Part shown: positions 22,415-34,484 of the stretch, piece after piece | Layout: each line of letters begins with the position of its first letter | Numbering within the stretch: the stretch's first letter is position 1 | Source of the DNA: Timema cristinae | Lineage: Eukaryota > Arthropoda > Insecta > Phasmatodea > Timematidae | Assembly (NCBI GenBank): GCA_039000515.1 | Contig: JBCFYV010000012.1 | Span: forward strand, 11,238,676-11,302,675 | DNA: 64,000 nucleotides | Direction of reading: 5' to 3' | Made by a program: the position numbers and the translations under genes | Notes under the pieces: model-generated | What the model was told of the DNA's origin: nothing | The model's database searches: none | What the model saw: the letters and a program-made list of their open reading frames with translations, nothing else

Positions 22415-23265
22415 CTATGCCACGCTATTTAGCTCTTTTAAACATTTTATTTAGCATTGTAGTTTACCATCTTTATTCCATGTGATTGCGAGAAAATTTC
22501 CTCTAAATACGCTTCTTTTCCCTACTTCATTGAGTAAGCCGGTGTTAAATAAACCTTTTGTTAAAACGTATGAAAAATATCACAGAGTCCTTTTTATTTT
22601 CTTATTTAATGATAAACTATTTCAAGTGTGAAAAATGTATATCACAAGATAATGATGGATCTTTACGTTTTATGTGCTCTAGAAGTTTATGGGCATAAAT
22701 AGAAAGACACAATCGCTCAATCTTTCTCATATTGACTATTATAGCTCGAAAGAAAATGGTCAAAAATAGTTTTTCAATAAACTATAATTTACTACATTAT
22801 GAGAAAGTTCGTATTATTATGTCATACCATTTATTTTTCTAACAATAAACTCAACAAAGAGAGTGGAAATATGTGAAAAAAGAATAAAATAGTTAAAGGG
22901 AAACATCAGTTTTTAAAAAAGAAAAATGTATTATTGATGAGCATGAACGGCCAAAAGACAAGGTGTTGTGATAGTTCCACAATTTAGCTAGTTTGTAAGT
23001 CGTGTGCTGATATAATCAGTCCTTTCAGGAAGTGTACAGTAAATACCCCCAAATAATAATGCATTAATGATAGCAGTACAAAATATATATATTTAAATTA
23101 TGGGATGGAATCAAATCATAAGCAGTATTTTAGTAAACAAAGCGATAATTTAATCAAGCTTAACAATTTCTAGAGTAAATATAAAGGCTTTCAACATTTT
23201 GGTTAAGAGCTACAATACTATCAATTTGAATGTGTCCAGAGCGGACTAAATCAATTTTGCATCGC
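22415..23265. other. No gene seen
   Basis: AT-rich DNA. Parts may be very old repeat T units, but I cannot show the periodicity. Confidence 0.3.
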
Positions 23266-23267
23266 TT

Positions 23268-23480
23268 TGAACCACTTTGTTGGGCCAGCCGATAAATATC
23301 AGGATAATCTAAGTCTGGTTTTCCGGTGACAAGATGGTCGGGGTTCAATCCCTTCCGGGTGTCCATCTTATTTCCCACTCTTCCTCCACGCAAATCTAGG
23401 GTAAATTTCCTTTGAATTTTATTTTCTCCATTCCTATTTCATCAGAGTAAATACTATATGTGTATAACCCAGAGGAGTGG
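23268..23480 (+). mobile_element. SINE-A, diverged
   Basis: Head with GGCCAGCCGATAAATATCAG, box B (GGGGTTCAATCCCTTCCGGG), body (CTTCCTCCACGCAAATC) and a degraded tail (GTATAACCCAGAGGAGTGG). Confidence 0.65.
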
Positions 23481-23571
23481 TGATCACGGGGATCGAATCA
23501 AGGGAGGACACTCTCGACAGATATTCAATAACTGTTGAGATTACTATATTTAGTCTATACAAGCAGAGCGT

Positions 23572-23830
23572 ATTATTATCTTACTACCCGTTCGGGTTAT
23601 ACACACTACTAATTACGCTTATGGTTTGGGAATTAGAAAGGTTGAATTTAGAGGAAGTGTGTCCGTATTTGCGTGGAGAGGGGAAACAATTTAGAAAATA
23701 CCACCCTCAGTACACCCGACCAAGATCGAGCCCCGATCTCCACGTCATCGGCAGTCGGTAGTACAGTCGGTTGGGAATTTAAACTGTCCTATTGCGAGAG
23801 TAGCGCCTTAGACTATGCGGCTGGCCTAGC
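23572..23830 (-). mobile_element. SINE-A with a ~22-bp insertion in the head
   Basis: Tail (TATCTTACTACCCGTTCGGG), body, box B complement (AGATCGAGCCCCGATCTCC), then GTCATCGGCAGTC. Extra sequence (about 23756-23785) precedes the head end (CGAGAGTAGCGCCTTAGACT). The extra segment contains a second CAGTCGGT and looks like a short local duplication. Confidence 0.8.
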
Positions 23831-24153
23831 TTGGGAAGTTTATGAAAGGCGTATGGATATCATAAGCTCGGCCTGTTGGTATATTCATCCAAAACGAGCC
23901 TCGATGTAGTGGGCGCCCTCAGGACGCTTGAATACGGTTATCCGGGAAACACAAGGAGATAAAGAAGGAGCGAAGAAGAGACAGTGTTCAATTATACCCG
24001 ATTTTCGCAAACACAAAACACTCGGTGTGTGGTATAGTAGTTGAAGGTTGATGTGACGTGTCTGGAATGTAAACTCGGGGAATGGTTGAGAAAAGCCGGT
24101 GAAGACATTATTTGAGCATGGATGAATAAAACACTAATATAGTAAGACAAATC

Positions 24154-24426
24154 AATCTTTTGATACCCGCATCGGTGGCTAACACACTAGTCGTGTTGAG
24201 CTCGACTGCTGAGGACGGGGAGATCGAGGTTCGAATCTCGGTCGTGTGAACTGGGGGTGGTTTTTCCTAAATGGTTTTCCAATCTCCCTCCACGCAAATG
24301 CGGGTTCACTTCCTCTAATTCAACATTCCCAATTCCCATTCAATTAGCGCAATTAATACTTAAAGCGTATAACTCGAAAGGTTAGTAAGACGCGGCGCTA
24401 AATAATAATAAATAATAATCTTTTGA
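24154..24426 (+). mobile_element. SINE-A2, full length with 10-bp TSD
   Basis: The element lies between copies of AATCTTTTGA (24154-24163 and 24417-24426). Subfamily-diagnostic head: TGAGCTCGACTGCTGAGGAC. Box B is GAGGTTCGAATCTCGGTCG and is intact. The body has GAACTGGGGGTGGTTTTTCC. The tail has GTATAACTCGAAAGGTTAGT and (AAT)n. Relatively young, by its intact promoter boxes and duplications. Confidence 0.92.
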
Positions 24427-24488
24427 AAACATTTCGCGTCATAAATACTATTGGCAACTACAAAATACCCTTCGCACTGACACCATCA

Positions 24489-24723
24489 AAAGGTTCTGAC
24501 ACAGACTCCGTTTCTGTGGTCCGTGAGAAATCGATGCCACAGTATCAGATTGCTCTGGCCACAGAGTTTTTGTCGTGAGTCCGTACTCCGTTGAAGTTGA
24601 TCAACTTTAACTGACTAAGGACTAGTTAACGGACTGTGTAATCGCAAATATAGTTTCTCAAGGACCAGGACCACGGACTACATACTATAGACCTACAGAT
24701 ACGGAGTCTGTATCAGAGCCTTT
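24489..24723. mobile_element. MITE with ~30-bp terminal inverted repeats
   Basis: The left end AAAGGTTCTGACACAGACTC and the reverse complement of the right end (AAAGGCTCTGATACAGACTC) match over about 30 bp with few differences, both continuing into CGT.TCTGT. The centre has a palindromic GTTGATCAAC. The motif GTCCGT/ACGGAC recurs five or more times inside. No transposase. The target duplication is not clear, so I do not assign a superfamily. Confidence 0.75.
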
Positions 24724-24824
24724 AGACGCGCTCAGCCAGTCTCATCATTTACCTTTCCGTGACTTAAGCTAATGAACTCATAGGATATAAAAGTAGGAAT
24801 CTGGTGACAAGGACCTTTAAGAAA

Positions 24825-25035
24825 ATACAAACTATAATTTTGCGGTCAATAATGATATATTTTACTGTGTTATAAGTGTTATTTTATCGGTATTGATAAT
24901 GTAGATAAAAAGTAACAGCTAAAAGTGCCATGACCTGACATATGAATATATAATATTAGAATAGTTTTAGTAGATTCTGTAACTGTAAGTTACGGTCCTT
25001 TCTACCAGTATCCTAATTTTCATATATATGTATAG
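24825..25035. repeat. Repeat G copy 2
   Basis: Same-orientation relative of 3330-3540: GCGGTCAATAATGATATATT, GTGTTATTTTATCGG, AAGTAACAGCT, then ATATGAATATATAAT and TCCTTTCTACCAGTATCC-type sequence in the same order. Divergence is substantial. Confidence 0.5.
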
Positions 25036-25383
25036 ACAGCCGTATTTATAAAATTATATAGGGCTTTATATATACAACACATAAATATATTTACACATAA
25101 TATAAATATATATATATAAACATAAAAATATAGGCGTAACTAACTAAGACTATATGAATGAAATTGACCTTGTCAATCGGCATAAACTGTCGGGCTCAAA
25201 CTTCAAGATTACTTTCATTTTAATAAGCAAAGTTTTAGTAAAAGAGTAAATTTTATTCGTAGAGATATGCCCTTTTCATTAAATGAACTAAGAATAAAAT
25301 AAAACAAAGAAATTCTTGAGGGAATAATTTTAAAAGAATTTCTGATTTATCATTGTTTTATTTTGAGAAATTTTTTTTTAAAT

Positions 25384-25543
25384 AATTGGCAAACCCATTG
25401 GGAGGAATTAAACGCAGATGCGAGGATAACATAGAATGAACCTGAAAGATATAGGGTGTAATAAGGTGGACTGGATAGAACTAGCTAAAGATAGGGAAAA
25501 GGTGCGTACTTTTGTGAATGCGGCAATGAGCTTCGTATCTTGA
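25384..25543 (+). pseudogene. LINE-A ORF2 3' end, 5'-truncated
   Basis: RRCEDNIE is followed, after a frame change at about 25436, by an open run of 35 codons: MNLKDIGCNKVDWIELAKDR then EKVRTFVNAAMSFVS and a stop. This matches the extreme C-terminus of insect non-LTR retrotransposon ORF2 ('GKP.GKR..GRP..RWEDN...DL.E.G....DW..LAQDR..WR..V..AMN'). The reverse transcriptase domain is absent. It is the same family as 44229-46175. Confidence 0.85.
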
Positions 25544-25619
25544 TACTGATAGAGCTATGTTAGTTGTTAAACAATTAAAATAGGTAGTTAAGCTATTGGT
25601 ATGGTAAATGTCAAATTAA

Positions 25620-25868
25620 TTATTATTTACGCAACCGCATTGGGGAGCGGGACTAAGGTCAAACTTATGTTATATTTGCCAATCATTGGGGGAGGTCATA
25701 GTTCGAATCTCCAACTAGTGTACTGAGATTTTTTTTTTATGAATATATTTACACTAACCCTTTACGTAAATGCGGAATATTTAATCAAATTTTTCTCTTT
25801 CTTATCCTTCGTCATTATAATTAAATATGGATTGGCCAGACGGGTAGTTAGACGCGGTGATAAAAATG
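25620..25868 (+). mobile_element. SINE-A, old copy
   Basis: Head (CGCAACCGCATTGGGGAGCG), then GGAGGTCATAGTTCGAATCT (box B), GTGTACTGAGA, CCCTTTACGTAAATGCGG and tail (AGACGGGTAGTTAGACGCGG). Confidence 0.75.
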
Positions 25869-26224
25869 TCACGAAATAAACATTGTGTTAGAGTTTCAAT
25901 ATTACAAAACGTTAATTAGTAAGCCACAATAATGACGAGATCGGTTCATGACGTCTTAGGACTATACTATAGCATCGTCTTCCTTTCAACCGTGGGTTTC
26001 TCTTTGTTTCCAAGTTCGCTTCAATCAACGTCAGCCGGTCTTAGTTTCCAGGCGAGGTTGTGGCACACATTCATTACGTACAGCCACCGACAGTAATTTA
26101 TGCATCTCCTACATTCATCACCCACTTCAACACCTACACATATCACCACCATATTTTACAACAGTAATATTTAAAGATCAATACGAAAATTATAATATAA
26201 TTAATATTCTTAAATTTAAATATT

Positions 26225-26445
26225 CAGTATTACCACCCGCTCATAATATTCGCATATTTATAATAATGGGGCAGATACGAGAAAGGTAGCATTTAGAGTA
26301 GATTTACTCGCATTTGTATGCAAATTTAAATTTGTTAAGTAAAAGCTCCCTTCACAATTATACCCAAACGGGATCCGATACCCCATCTCCCCGCAACCGG
26401 CAATCTAGTCTATTGGGAGAGTAATTCATTAGACCACGTAAACAT
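26225..26445 (-). mobile_element. SINE-A, old copy
   Basis: Tail remnant (TACCACCCGCTCATAATATT), body (ATTTAGAGTAGATTTACTCG then CATTTGTATG), box B complement (GGGATCCGATACCCCATC) and head (AGAGTAATTCATTAGACCAC). Confidence 0.7.
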
Positions 26446-27325
26446 AGATGCAAATTACATATATAATTAGACGCAAAATATACTTGTGGGTGTCGCTACA
26501 CAGACTTGATTAAAATTAGCTGCTTGATTGACCTTACAAAAATATAATTTTTTCCCCACTTAAAATATAATTATCAGTTCAAAATTTAGCCATGGATACT
26601 TTGAATCCTAAACAATATTCGAGGATTAAAAAGAATAGTTATATTGAATTTATATATTTCTAATGTTTTATTTGAGTTTTTTCAGAGCTATTCTGCCACT
26701 TATTAGTGCTTTATTTCAACATAATATTCGGAGAGACCTACAAACCGAAACTCATAAGTCATAACGATAACTTTTCACTTTACTGAATATGGTTTTAGTA
26801 TTCGAAAAAAATATAATTGAGAAAAAAAAATACCAATTTGGAAAAGTATAAATTTTAAGGCTTATGCTATCTCAATTTTCTAAGAATTGAACTCGAGATT
26901 CTTGATTTATAAATAAAATGAAGATATAATTTGACAAATCTCTTTTAAAATAACTAAACCTTCAGGGCTGAACGCACAGGTAATAGTGTCACATTTGTTT
27001 TCTAGAAATGCAAATAATTATTGTGTACATTTCTTATAATAATACATAGTAGTAGTAAAACTAATTTTGTTTTCTTTTAATCTGGAAACATTTCAAAGAA
27101 ATATATAAATACGTTTTTGGGGCTAGCTTTTTAAAATCAATATTCCCGCCTCAACAAATCTGGTTTTAGTCCCAAAGGAGTACAACGAGGTCCGTGTTTT
27201 CCTCACGCTAACTAAAAGGGAATGTAAATTTCTCTTTAGTCAAATAGGTTTACATTCTTCATCCTTAATCATTTTAATTAAGTCATTTATGTATTAATAT
27301 TAAACATACATTTAAACAAATTAGG
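26446..27325. other. No gene seen
   Basis: AT-rich DNA without recognised elements. Confidence 0.35.
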
Positions 27326-27329
27326 TGTG

Positions 27330-27455
27330 CACTGCATCTTACTACTCATTCGAAATATAATATTTACAGAAATGTAGTAAGGATAAGGAAGAGAAAGTTT
27401 AGAGGAAATATATCTATTTATGAAAAAATTCTTCACTACCCCCGTGCTACACACA
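27330..27455 (-). mobile_element. SINE-A 3' half fragment
   Basis: The tail (CTGCATCTTACTACTCATTC) and body (AGTTTAGAGGAAATATATCT) are readable. The head is missing. Confidence 0.55.
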
Positions 27456-27464
27456 TAAGACACC

Positions 27465-28635
27465 AGCAACAAACTAGTTTTAGTGGAGAGCCTGTATATG
27501 ACTGTAATGGCTTAGCAAATGAAACGAGGTCAGCACGGAATTAATAGTTATTTTTAAATGTAATTTTTGTGAGGATCGTATAGTGGATGCAGTGTGTTGG
27601 TTAGATAAGTAAAACTGCACGTATATATTTACATTATTATTTATTACACTGATTTGCTTCTGGTATTCCACTCAATACACGTCACGCGTCTTGGATAGTA
27701 TGAGAGTGGTCGCCAACAGAATTATTGTAAACTTACAATATCAATTTATTTGCTCCATCATAAGTACAAATTTATAAGTTATGTACTTTAAGTACAACTA
27801 TTTATTACATCTAGTCTTTAACTATAACAATTCAAGCCGTGAGGTATCGTTAAATACTTTATAAAACATTACTCCTGAGAGTTTACACTAGTGTGTCCAT
27901 AGACAAGAGTGACGAGCCTGGAATCTTGAAGTTAGACAGGAAAACACTCCCATTGGCTCTTATGATCAAACAGTACCGTTATCTACCCGATTCCCCGGCG
28001 GTACGTTACTATAGTTGTTAGTAAAAAATTGCCGTATCCAGCTGAGATTCAAGCCCCCCCCCCTCCATCCACCTTCTTGCGCCGCAAACCATACCAGACC
28101 ACGTTTCTATATTGCCGGGAAAAATAATTATAATGAAATTGATTAAAAACTCTAGAAATTTGCACTTCTATTGCCAAAGTATTGGCCAAGAAGATTTTTT
28201 CCCCTCTCTCTACTGTAGAGACGCTTTCATCCCATCGGTCCAATATTTGTCCTGTCGCCGAGACCTGCACCCTCGGGACGTGCACTGTACATATTAAAAC
28301 CTGACACGCCGACAGAGTGCAGGTCGGATGACGGCTAGTGAGGTAAACATGGAGGTGACGCTGTAATTATGTAGTAATGTGAACATACATCAAATATGTG
28401 CCAATGACCTAAGTTCACTTTTAAATTTGATGTATGAATTTAGGCGTTGGTGTTCCTAGTGGAGAAAATTAAACACGGTGAACGACCTATATGTTGAATG
28501 CTCTAATCATTTCACCGTTAGACAACCAATTAGGACTATGTGTTTCGTACCAGGAGGTTTTTACTAAAAAGTGATACAATTTATACCCCTTCCTTTCCAA
28601 GTCCCTTTATAAAGAACCAGGAGATTATTTTATGT
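27465..28635. other. No gene seen; complex block at 28040-28370
   Basis: The block has balanced composition, no repeat match and short frames on both strands without a recognised domain. It includes a C run near 28054-28064. It is a candidate for conserved non-coding DNA. Confidence 0.35.
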
Positions 28636-28639
28636 TATT

Positions 28640-28860
28640 TTAATACAAGGGTTATTTATAACTAATCTTCGGGATAAGGATGAGTAGGGTAGCTTCGAGT
28701 AAGTGTACCTGTATGAGCGTACAGTCGTAGCGAATGGAAAAACCATAGTCAAAGCTATAATTGCAAACCGTGCCTAGTAAACCCCGTTAAGATTCGAGCC
28801 TTGACCATCCTGTCATTGGCAAACCAGACTTACACCTTTATCTGCGTGCCTACCTCTGCT
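28640..28860 (-). mobile_element. SINE-A, very diverged
   Basis: The body (GAGTAAGTGTACCTGTATGA) and the box B side (AGATTCGAGCCTTGACCATC then CTGTCATTGGCAAACCAGAC) keep order. Confidence 0.55.
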
Positions 28861-28974
28861 AAGTATTATAACTTTACATTAATAAAATATGTTTACAATA
28901 TAAACAGTTCATAGATGAAAGTATCAATCAAAGAAAATTGAGATGAGAAGGCATACATTTAATATATTTTTTCC

Positions 28975-29210
28975 ACCGCGTCTTACTACCCGTCCAGGAT
29001 GTCCGCATTTAACTACACTAATAAGGTAGGGAGAAGGAATGTAGAATTATAGATGAACGAAAGCCGTATTTGCGTAAAGGGGGGATAAGATACATTTGAG
29101 GAAAGATCACCTTGAGTATACCCGGCCGGGATTCTTACTCCGACCTCCTTATCGCTGACAAATTAGACTAGACCAGTTTGATGCCTTCGTTCACGTAAAC
29201 ATCAATGTGG
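28975..29210 (-). mobile_element. SINE-A, diverged full-length
   Basis: Tail (CACCGCGTCTTACTACCCGT), body (GAAAGCCGTATTTGCGTAAA), box B complement region (CGGCCGGGATTCTTACTCCG) and head (TTGATGCCTTCGTTCACGTA). Confidence 0.75.
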
Positions 29211-32200
29211 ATAGTAAAAAAAAATAGTGTTTTGTGTAGGCATACATGTCAGCTTGAGAAAACATAGGTGATTTGCACTTATGACGAAAAAAGGTATGGT
29301 AAATTTAGTGAGCAATAAAGTGACTATGTCGTTTTACACTTAACACGAATTACCTGTTATTGTCATTTCAAATACAAAATTAAAATAATCTGATATTATC
29401 AATATTACTAACATTTATTAGTGAAAGTTGTAAATAATATCAGGATTGTTGTTCGACATTTCAATAAAATTATCTTGTATTTGTCAAAGTATATAATTAA
29501 TTGGCCGTAACGTCATCAAAATTATTCAATTTAATAGTTAATTTCCTGGAATTGATTTTTAGTCGAGTTGCGATTGTTAACGTTTTACAGAGAAGCATAT
29601 AGTTTATAAATGGGGCACGTCTGACACTTGGCAACACTGCAAATTGTTATCACATTATTGGCTTTCCCGCCATTATAACCGTCTGCCAAACTAAGATAAG
29701 TCCAAAGTGGGGCATATTTGCCATTCACAATACCAAGGTTCTATTGTAAAATTCTTCCTTACTTTTCCATATAAAAATTTCAGTCTATTAAATTGATCAC
29801 ATGTTTCAAAGAAGTAAAAGAACGCCAGCTGCCACTAAACATCAACTATTTTATAAGTTAAATTTTTAGGTATTAACTGTGGCACTGTGTAGATGTGCTA
29901 TAAAAACAATTACTTTACAACCATCTGCTGTTAAAATACCAGTCTTTAGGTATGAAACTAATATGTTTTTAGTGAAGTATTTAAAATCCTTATTTGTTAT
30001 TACCTTTAGTAAAATTCCCTGACATTTTCCAGTTTTCCCTGACATAATAAATTTTTTGATCTGTTGAGGTTTTCCATGTTTTCCCTGCCTGAAGCCACCA
30101 TAAATATTTGGCATATCCGAACTTCGGAAAATTCCTCATTTATATATGCACATCACCCTCAGTGTATACACCCAAAACGTTAACAGTTAGTTTATATTAT
30201 CAAACCCTTCTATATGACGTCACACTATTTTCATATGGCATTTGTTTGATCTAGAAAATCTTCAAATATATATCCCAAAAAGCGTTGGTAAATATTCAAC
30301 GAAAAAAAACAAAAAATAGAAAAATACAGAAAAAATCAGCCAAGTGGTACATATTTTTTCTAAACTTAATATGCACCAAGAACTTAAAATAATGCTGTAA
30401 GACATAACTTACGGCTAGGGGCAAGGGATTGTGAGCTAAGATCAGTATTTTTAGTTAATATAGTAGAAAAGTCTTTATGGCTAAACAAATAAAATATTGT
30501 TTCATTAGATATGTTTAGTTTTATTTTCTATACATAGTAATCAATAGTTCTTTTATGTTTTTCATGGACATTGTGAAATGTAACCAGGATTTTTTCTATT
30601 GATTTAAAAGGTATGTTATAATGCCACACCGTTTATAAAAAATATTTAAGAACTGTTGAGATTACTAAATGTACAAAATTATACTAAACCTATATAATTA
30701 ATTTATTCTATTTTATTTGACCAAAAATAATCTTTGTTATTGAAATTGTAAAAATTACTCGCACTATCATTCAAACTTACTTTTGTAATTTTTTTTTTTT
30801 TTGAAGCAGCAGCATACCATTTTCAAAATAAGCTATGTTGGAAATTGTTTTGGACTCTTTACAAACCATTTACACGTTCGCCCTTATATCCACAGATATC
30901 TTATTCTTATATAAAGTACCCCTGTACAGATACATCCAAATTTATTTCTTTATCTAATATTGCTTTGCAAGCGTTGCCTATAGCAACCTACAGAAAAGTT
31001 TCTGCGCAAATTCTAATGGCGCTGTTTTACATAACCAATTTTGTTGAACCAATCAATAAATATGACTTTCATGATTTATGAGGCTTCAACATACGTCCTT
31101 CATACACGCTGCAGAGAATTATTTACATTATATTATAGACAAGGTATCGTAATCGTGAAAATCTTTGACCTATATATTACGATGGAGCTTGAAGTTTTAA
31201 AAAGGAGTATTATGAAGTTCTATCTGTTCCTCTGTACGTCTGTGCGACTGAGCGTACTTGAGTCCACGGGGAGAAAGATTTAATTTAACTCGTTCAAACA
31301 TGATATTTATATGTTGAGAGACTGTTTTTTATCATCATTTATTTGTAAGAATAGCATTTTGCGTTTTGTAACATTTATATTTTTTAAATTAGTATTATGT
31401 AGCAAAGTGACAGGCATATAAAACAGCTTCCGTTTTCAGATACTGGCGTAAAGCATGGTGATATAGTTATTGTAGAGGGATGTTTGCTTTCAAACACATT
31501 TTCACAATATCGCTTATGAAGGCAGTCCTTTCTGTGGCTCTCTTCACCCTCTGGTTCATTTCTAAAATAGTGATTTGTTGTTTGCTGCAGCCAGCGACCT
31601 CTGTGTCCAAAGATTTATTTGTAGCATGGCCGCTAGAGAGGACATGCTTCTTCAGTGTGTCCAGTTTTTACCCCTCGAGGCGGCCGACACATACACCACA
31701 CATTAAAATATTAGAATCTTGAATCACTCACGTACAATTTGTCAGTTTGAAAATAACAATGTGAGCATGCGTGAAATGATAGTATCAAATAGCCACCGGA
31801 AGAATGCTAGGCAGTAGACACCCTCACAAGCTCGCTTGTAAGGGCTTGCTGGCGGAGTTATGGTGATGCGCAAAGGGGTGGGGGTCTGATTTTGGTACTT
31901 TATCATGTGATTGGCTCGTGGTCTTACAATGAGAAAATACCAATCCGAAGCGCTTCTAATGTGTTTCCTAGGACGACCAGTAATAAAAATGTTAAATCTA
32001 ACAAATTGTCCTAATATATATATAATATATAATAGAATTAGAAGTCGCTGTTACTTCACTCATAAAGGCGTAAAGGCATTTATCGCAGAAACAGTCGTTT
32101 ATCACTTTATATCGTGAATATAAAACTCCTTGAAAATTCAACCAAACCATATGAAACATGAACATTTAGAAAATACAGAACTATTTTGACGACGTTTAAT

Positions 32201-32280
32201 TTTTATCGCTTGTATCGCTAAAACGAGAAAAATGTGTCTAATTATATCTTATATGGTCATACCTCAAGACTCACTATGAA
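29211..32280. other. No gene seen; 3-kb stretch
   Basis: AT-rich. Short frames at 30845-31283, 31480-31722 and 31911-32117 have no family resemblance. 29985-30090 contains repeated TTCCCTGACATTTTCCAGTT-type sequence, typical of dispersed-repeat debris. No SINE landmarks are seen, which makes this the longest SINE-free stretch in the window. Confidence 0.35.
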
Positions 32281-32284
32281 TTTG

Positions 32285-32363
32285 ATAATTTCCCTAAAAT
32301 TAAGGGTAGTTTACTTGTGATATATTTTTTTAAATTCGAAACTTTTCGAAAATGCTTTTAACG

Positions 32364-32415
<52 letters not shown>

Positions 32416-32830
32416 TAAATATAATATGGAGGGTTGTATATTACAAATAACAACGTTAAATTGTAATTTTATAAACATTAAATTTAATGTTTGCTTACAT
32501 ATAACTAATTTTTAAAAATAGGGAATAGTTCGAAAATGGTTATAACGATTTTGTTTAAAATGGGTATTTGAGAAGTGTTTTGTATGTTACATAAGAAAAC
32601 GTGTTCATTTTTCTAAAGAAAATCAAAAAATCAAAAAAAGGTATGATGTTTACTGATAAGGATTTATGAAAATTCAGAAGTTTTTTAAAAATGGCTATTA
32701 AAATTTTGTTTTAAATTTACATACAGTATGAGTGTTACATGTGATTATCGAAATGAAATTTTCGTTTTTTTCGAGGAAAATTTATCAAGTGGATGTTTGA
32801 CCGAATTTTACCTCAAGTTAATATCAGTTA
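32285..32830 (+). repeat. Repeat T array with an embedded (TA)n
   Basis: Units start near 32308 (GGGTAGTTTACTTGTGATAT), 32487 and 32649, spaced about 160-180 bp. Each carries TTCGAAAATGG..TTAACGATTTT-type sequence. A pure TA run occupies about 32369-32407 inside the first unit. Confidence 0.6.
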
Positions 32831-33296
32831 ATTCATCTGATTTTCAAGAAAATAACTTGTTTTTATAAAAAAAAAAGTAGCAGTAAGACCAAATACAGTA
32901 GAGTCCGATACGGAACACATTTAACATCTACCATGTTAAAACTGGTGACGAGTAGCTTGTACCGACCCTAGCGGTGTGAAATGAAAATGTGGCTCTAGAT
33001 TCTAATTAACTCACATTTATATTGTGTCCATCTGTTAATAAATGAGATAAATCAACTAATAATTACCAAAACTAATGTTACAACCATTAGTCAAAAAGTT
33101 ATATCCCCAAATTAATGTATGTGCTTATATTTTCTTTGTACCAGTATAATTCTTATGTTTAGTCAAAATATATAGGTCTATATGTTTATTTTGTTAACAT
33201 ATTCGCAGGAACCTTGAATATTTAATATTTAGTAACATATTGCATCCTTAAACGTATTTTTTTCACCAATCATTTCTATAATTGGTGTGATTTAAT

Positions 33297-33360
33297 TACA
33301 GTCGAACTTGGTTGAAACGAGCACGGAAATAACAAGATCACGGCTGTAGTGAACAATAAG
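33297..33360. mobile_element. Possible Tc1/pogo-type element end
   Basis: TACAGTCGAACTTGGTTGAA followed by ACGAGCACGG resembles CAGTCGAACCT-type termini of pogo/Tigger elements. The opposite end was not found. Confidence 0.35.
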
Positions 33361-33449
33361 CCAAACAAATTTTAATTCACACGTATTCTCTTTCTGAACA
33401 GAAACAAGATTTAGAGATATAATTCTAGAAAAACAAAGCTTTTAGTTCC

Positions 33450-33569
33450 ACGGCCGTTAAAATGTGAAAGCGAAATACTTAATTTAACCGATGTTACATT
33501 TTCAGCCATGCCTAGAATCAAACCTAGCAGACAGAAGCACTACCGACCAAGTTAAGGTGTCGAGCTCTA
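33450..33569 (-). mobile_element. SINE-B fragment
   Basis: Box B complement (GCCATGCCTAGAATCAAACC) and head (GACAGAAGCACTACCGACCA then AGTTAAGGTGTCG), plus part of the body (GGCCGTTAAAATGTGAAAG). Confidence 0.65.
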
Positions 33570-33597
33570 TTACTAGTTTGAATGTTTTAAGTTTATT

Positions 33598-33815
33598 TAG
33601 CACTACGTCTTACCATCAGTTCGTGCTATAGGCCCTACGCGTACGATGTACTAATTAAGTTATGTTATGGTTTTAGGCATTAGGAACGTTATATTTAAAT
33701 TAAGTGTTTCATCATTTGCGTGGATGGAGAGTGGAAAACCATTTTGGAAGAATCACTCTCAGCACACCCGACCAAGATTCGAGACACCTTAGACCATGCA
33801 GCCACCGAAGCGGGT
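33598..33815 (-). mobile_element. SINE-A with internal deletion
   Basis: Tail (CACTACGTCTTACCATCAGT), body (TTGCGTGGATGGAGAGTGGA), box B complement (ACCAAGATTCGAG) joined directly to the head end (ACACCTTAGACCATGCAGCC). About 40 bp of the tRNA-like domain is deleted. Confidence 0.85.
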
Positions 33816-34269
33816 AATAGTCATTTTCTCTTTGTGAATTTTGTGTGTGTAGAAACTGTAAACAGTTTAGGATATTCTAGCCGTTTATGATAAATAATTA
33901 TTATAAAATCACATGTCTATCTAATATGGAAAAAAGAAAGTGTTTATGTAAATATTAATGCCATGCTGGGTTAGACAAGCATACTAGAAGGATGAAATAC
34001 TAATTGCTAGACCTCAATAATCAGTAGGAGGGAGCGCCCAGGTACCAAGAATTGGGGTATGAGAATGTCAAGGGTAGCTTGAGATGCAACCAAACAACAC
34101 CCACCCTAAACCAATTGAGTTATAATAATGATATATACTAGAGTTTCATTATTATAATCAAGCACGTTAAATGTCTGCGTCTTTCGTGTCTTATCGAGGA
34201 GAAATCTACACTTCTACTGGTATCACCGGATTGAGTGAATATCAACTAGCTATGTCATTCACTAGTGGA

Positions 34270-34480
34270 CACCAGGACAAAGGCGCCGGTTCGTCTTATA
34301 TGATTTGGCGGTCACGGATAGAGATCAGGGTTAGAATTCAGGCCGGGTCTAGAGATATTAATGTTTTCTCTAAATATTTTCACATTTTCCCTCGTTGTAA
34401 ATGTGGGCTAATTCCTTTAAAGTGCTAGCCATCCCAGCTCAACCCTATCAATGTAATTATTCGCATAGCCAGGATGAGTG
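34270..34480 (+). mobile_element. SINE-A, very diverged
   Basis: CAAAGGCGCCGGTTCGTCTT, AGATCAGGGTTAGAATTCAG, then CCCTCGTTGTAAATGTGGGC and CATAGCCAGGATGAGTGGTA keep the element order. Confidence 0.5.
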
Positions 34481-34484
34481 GTAG

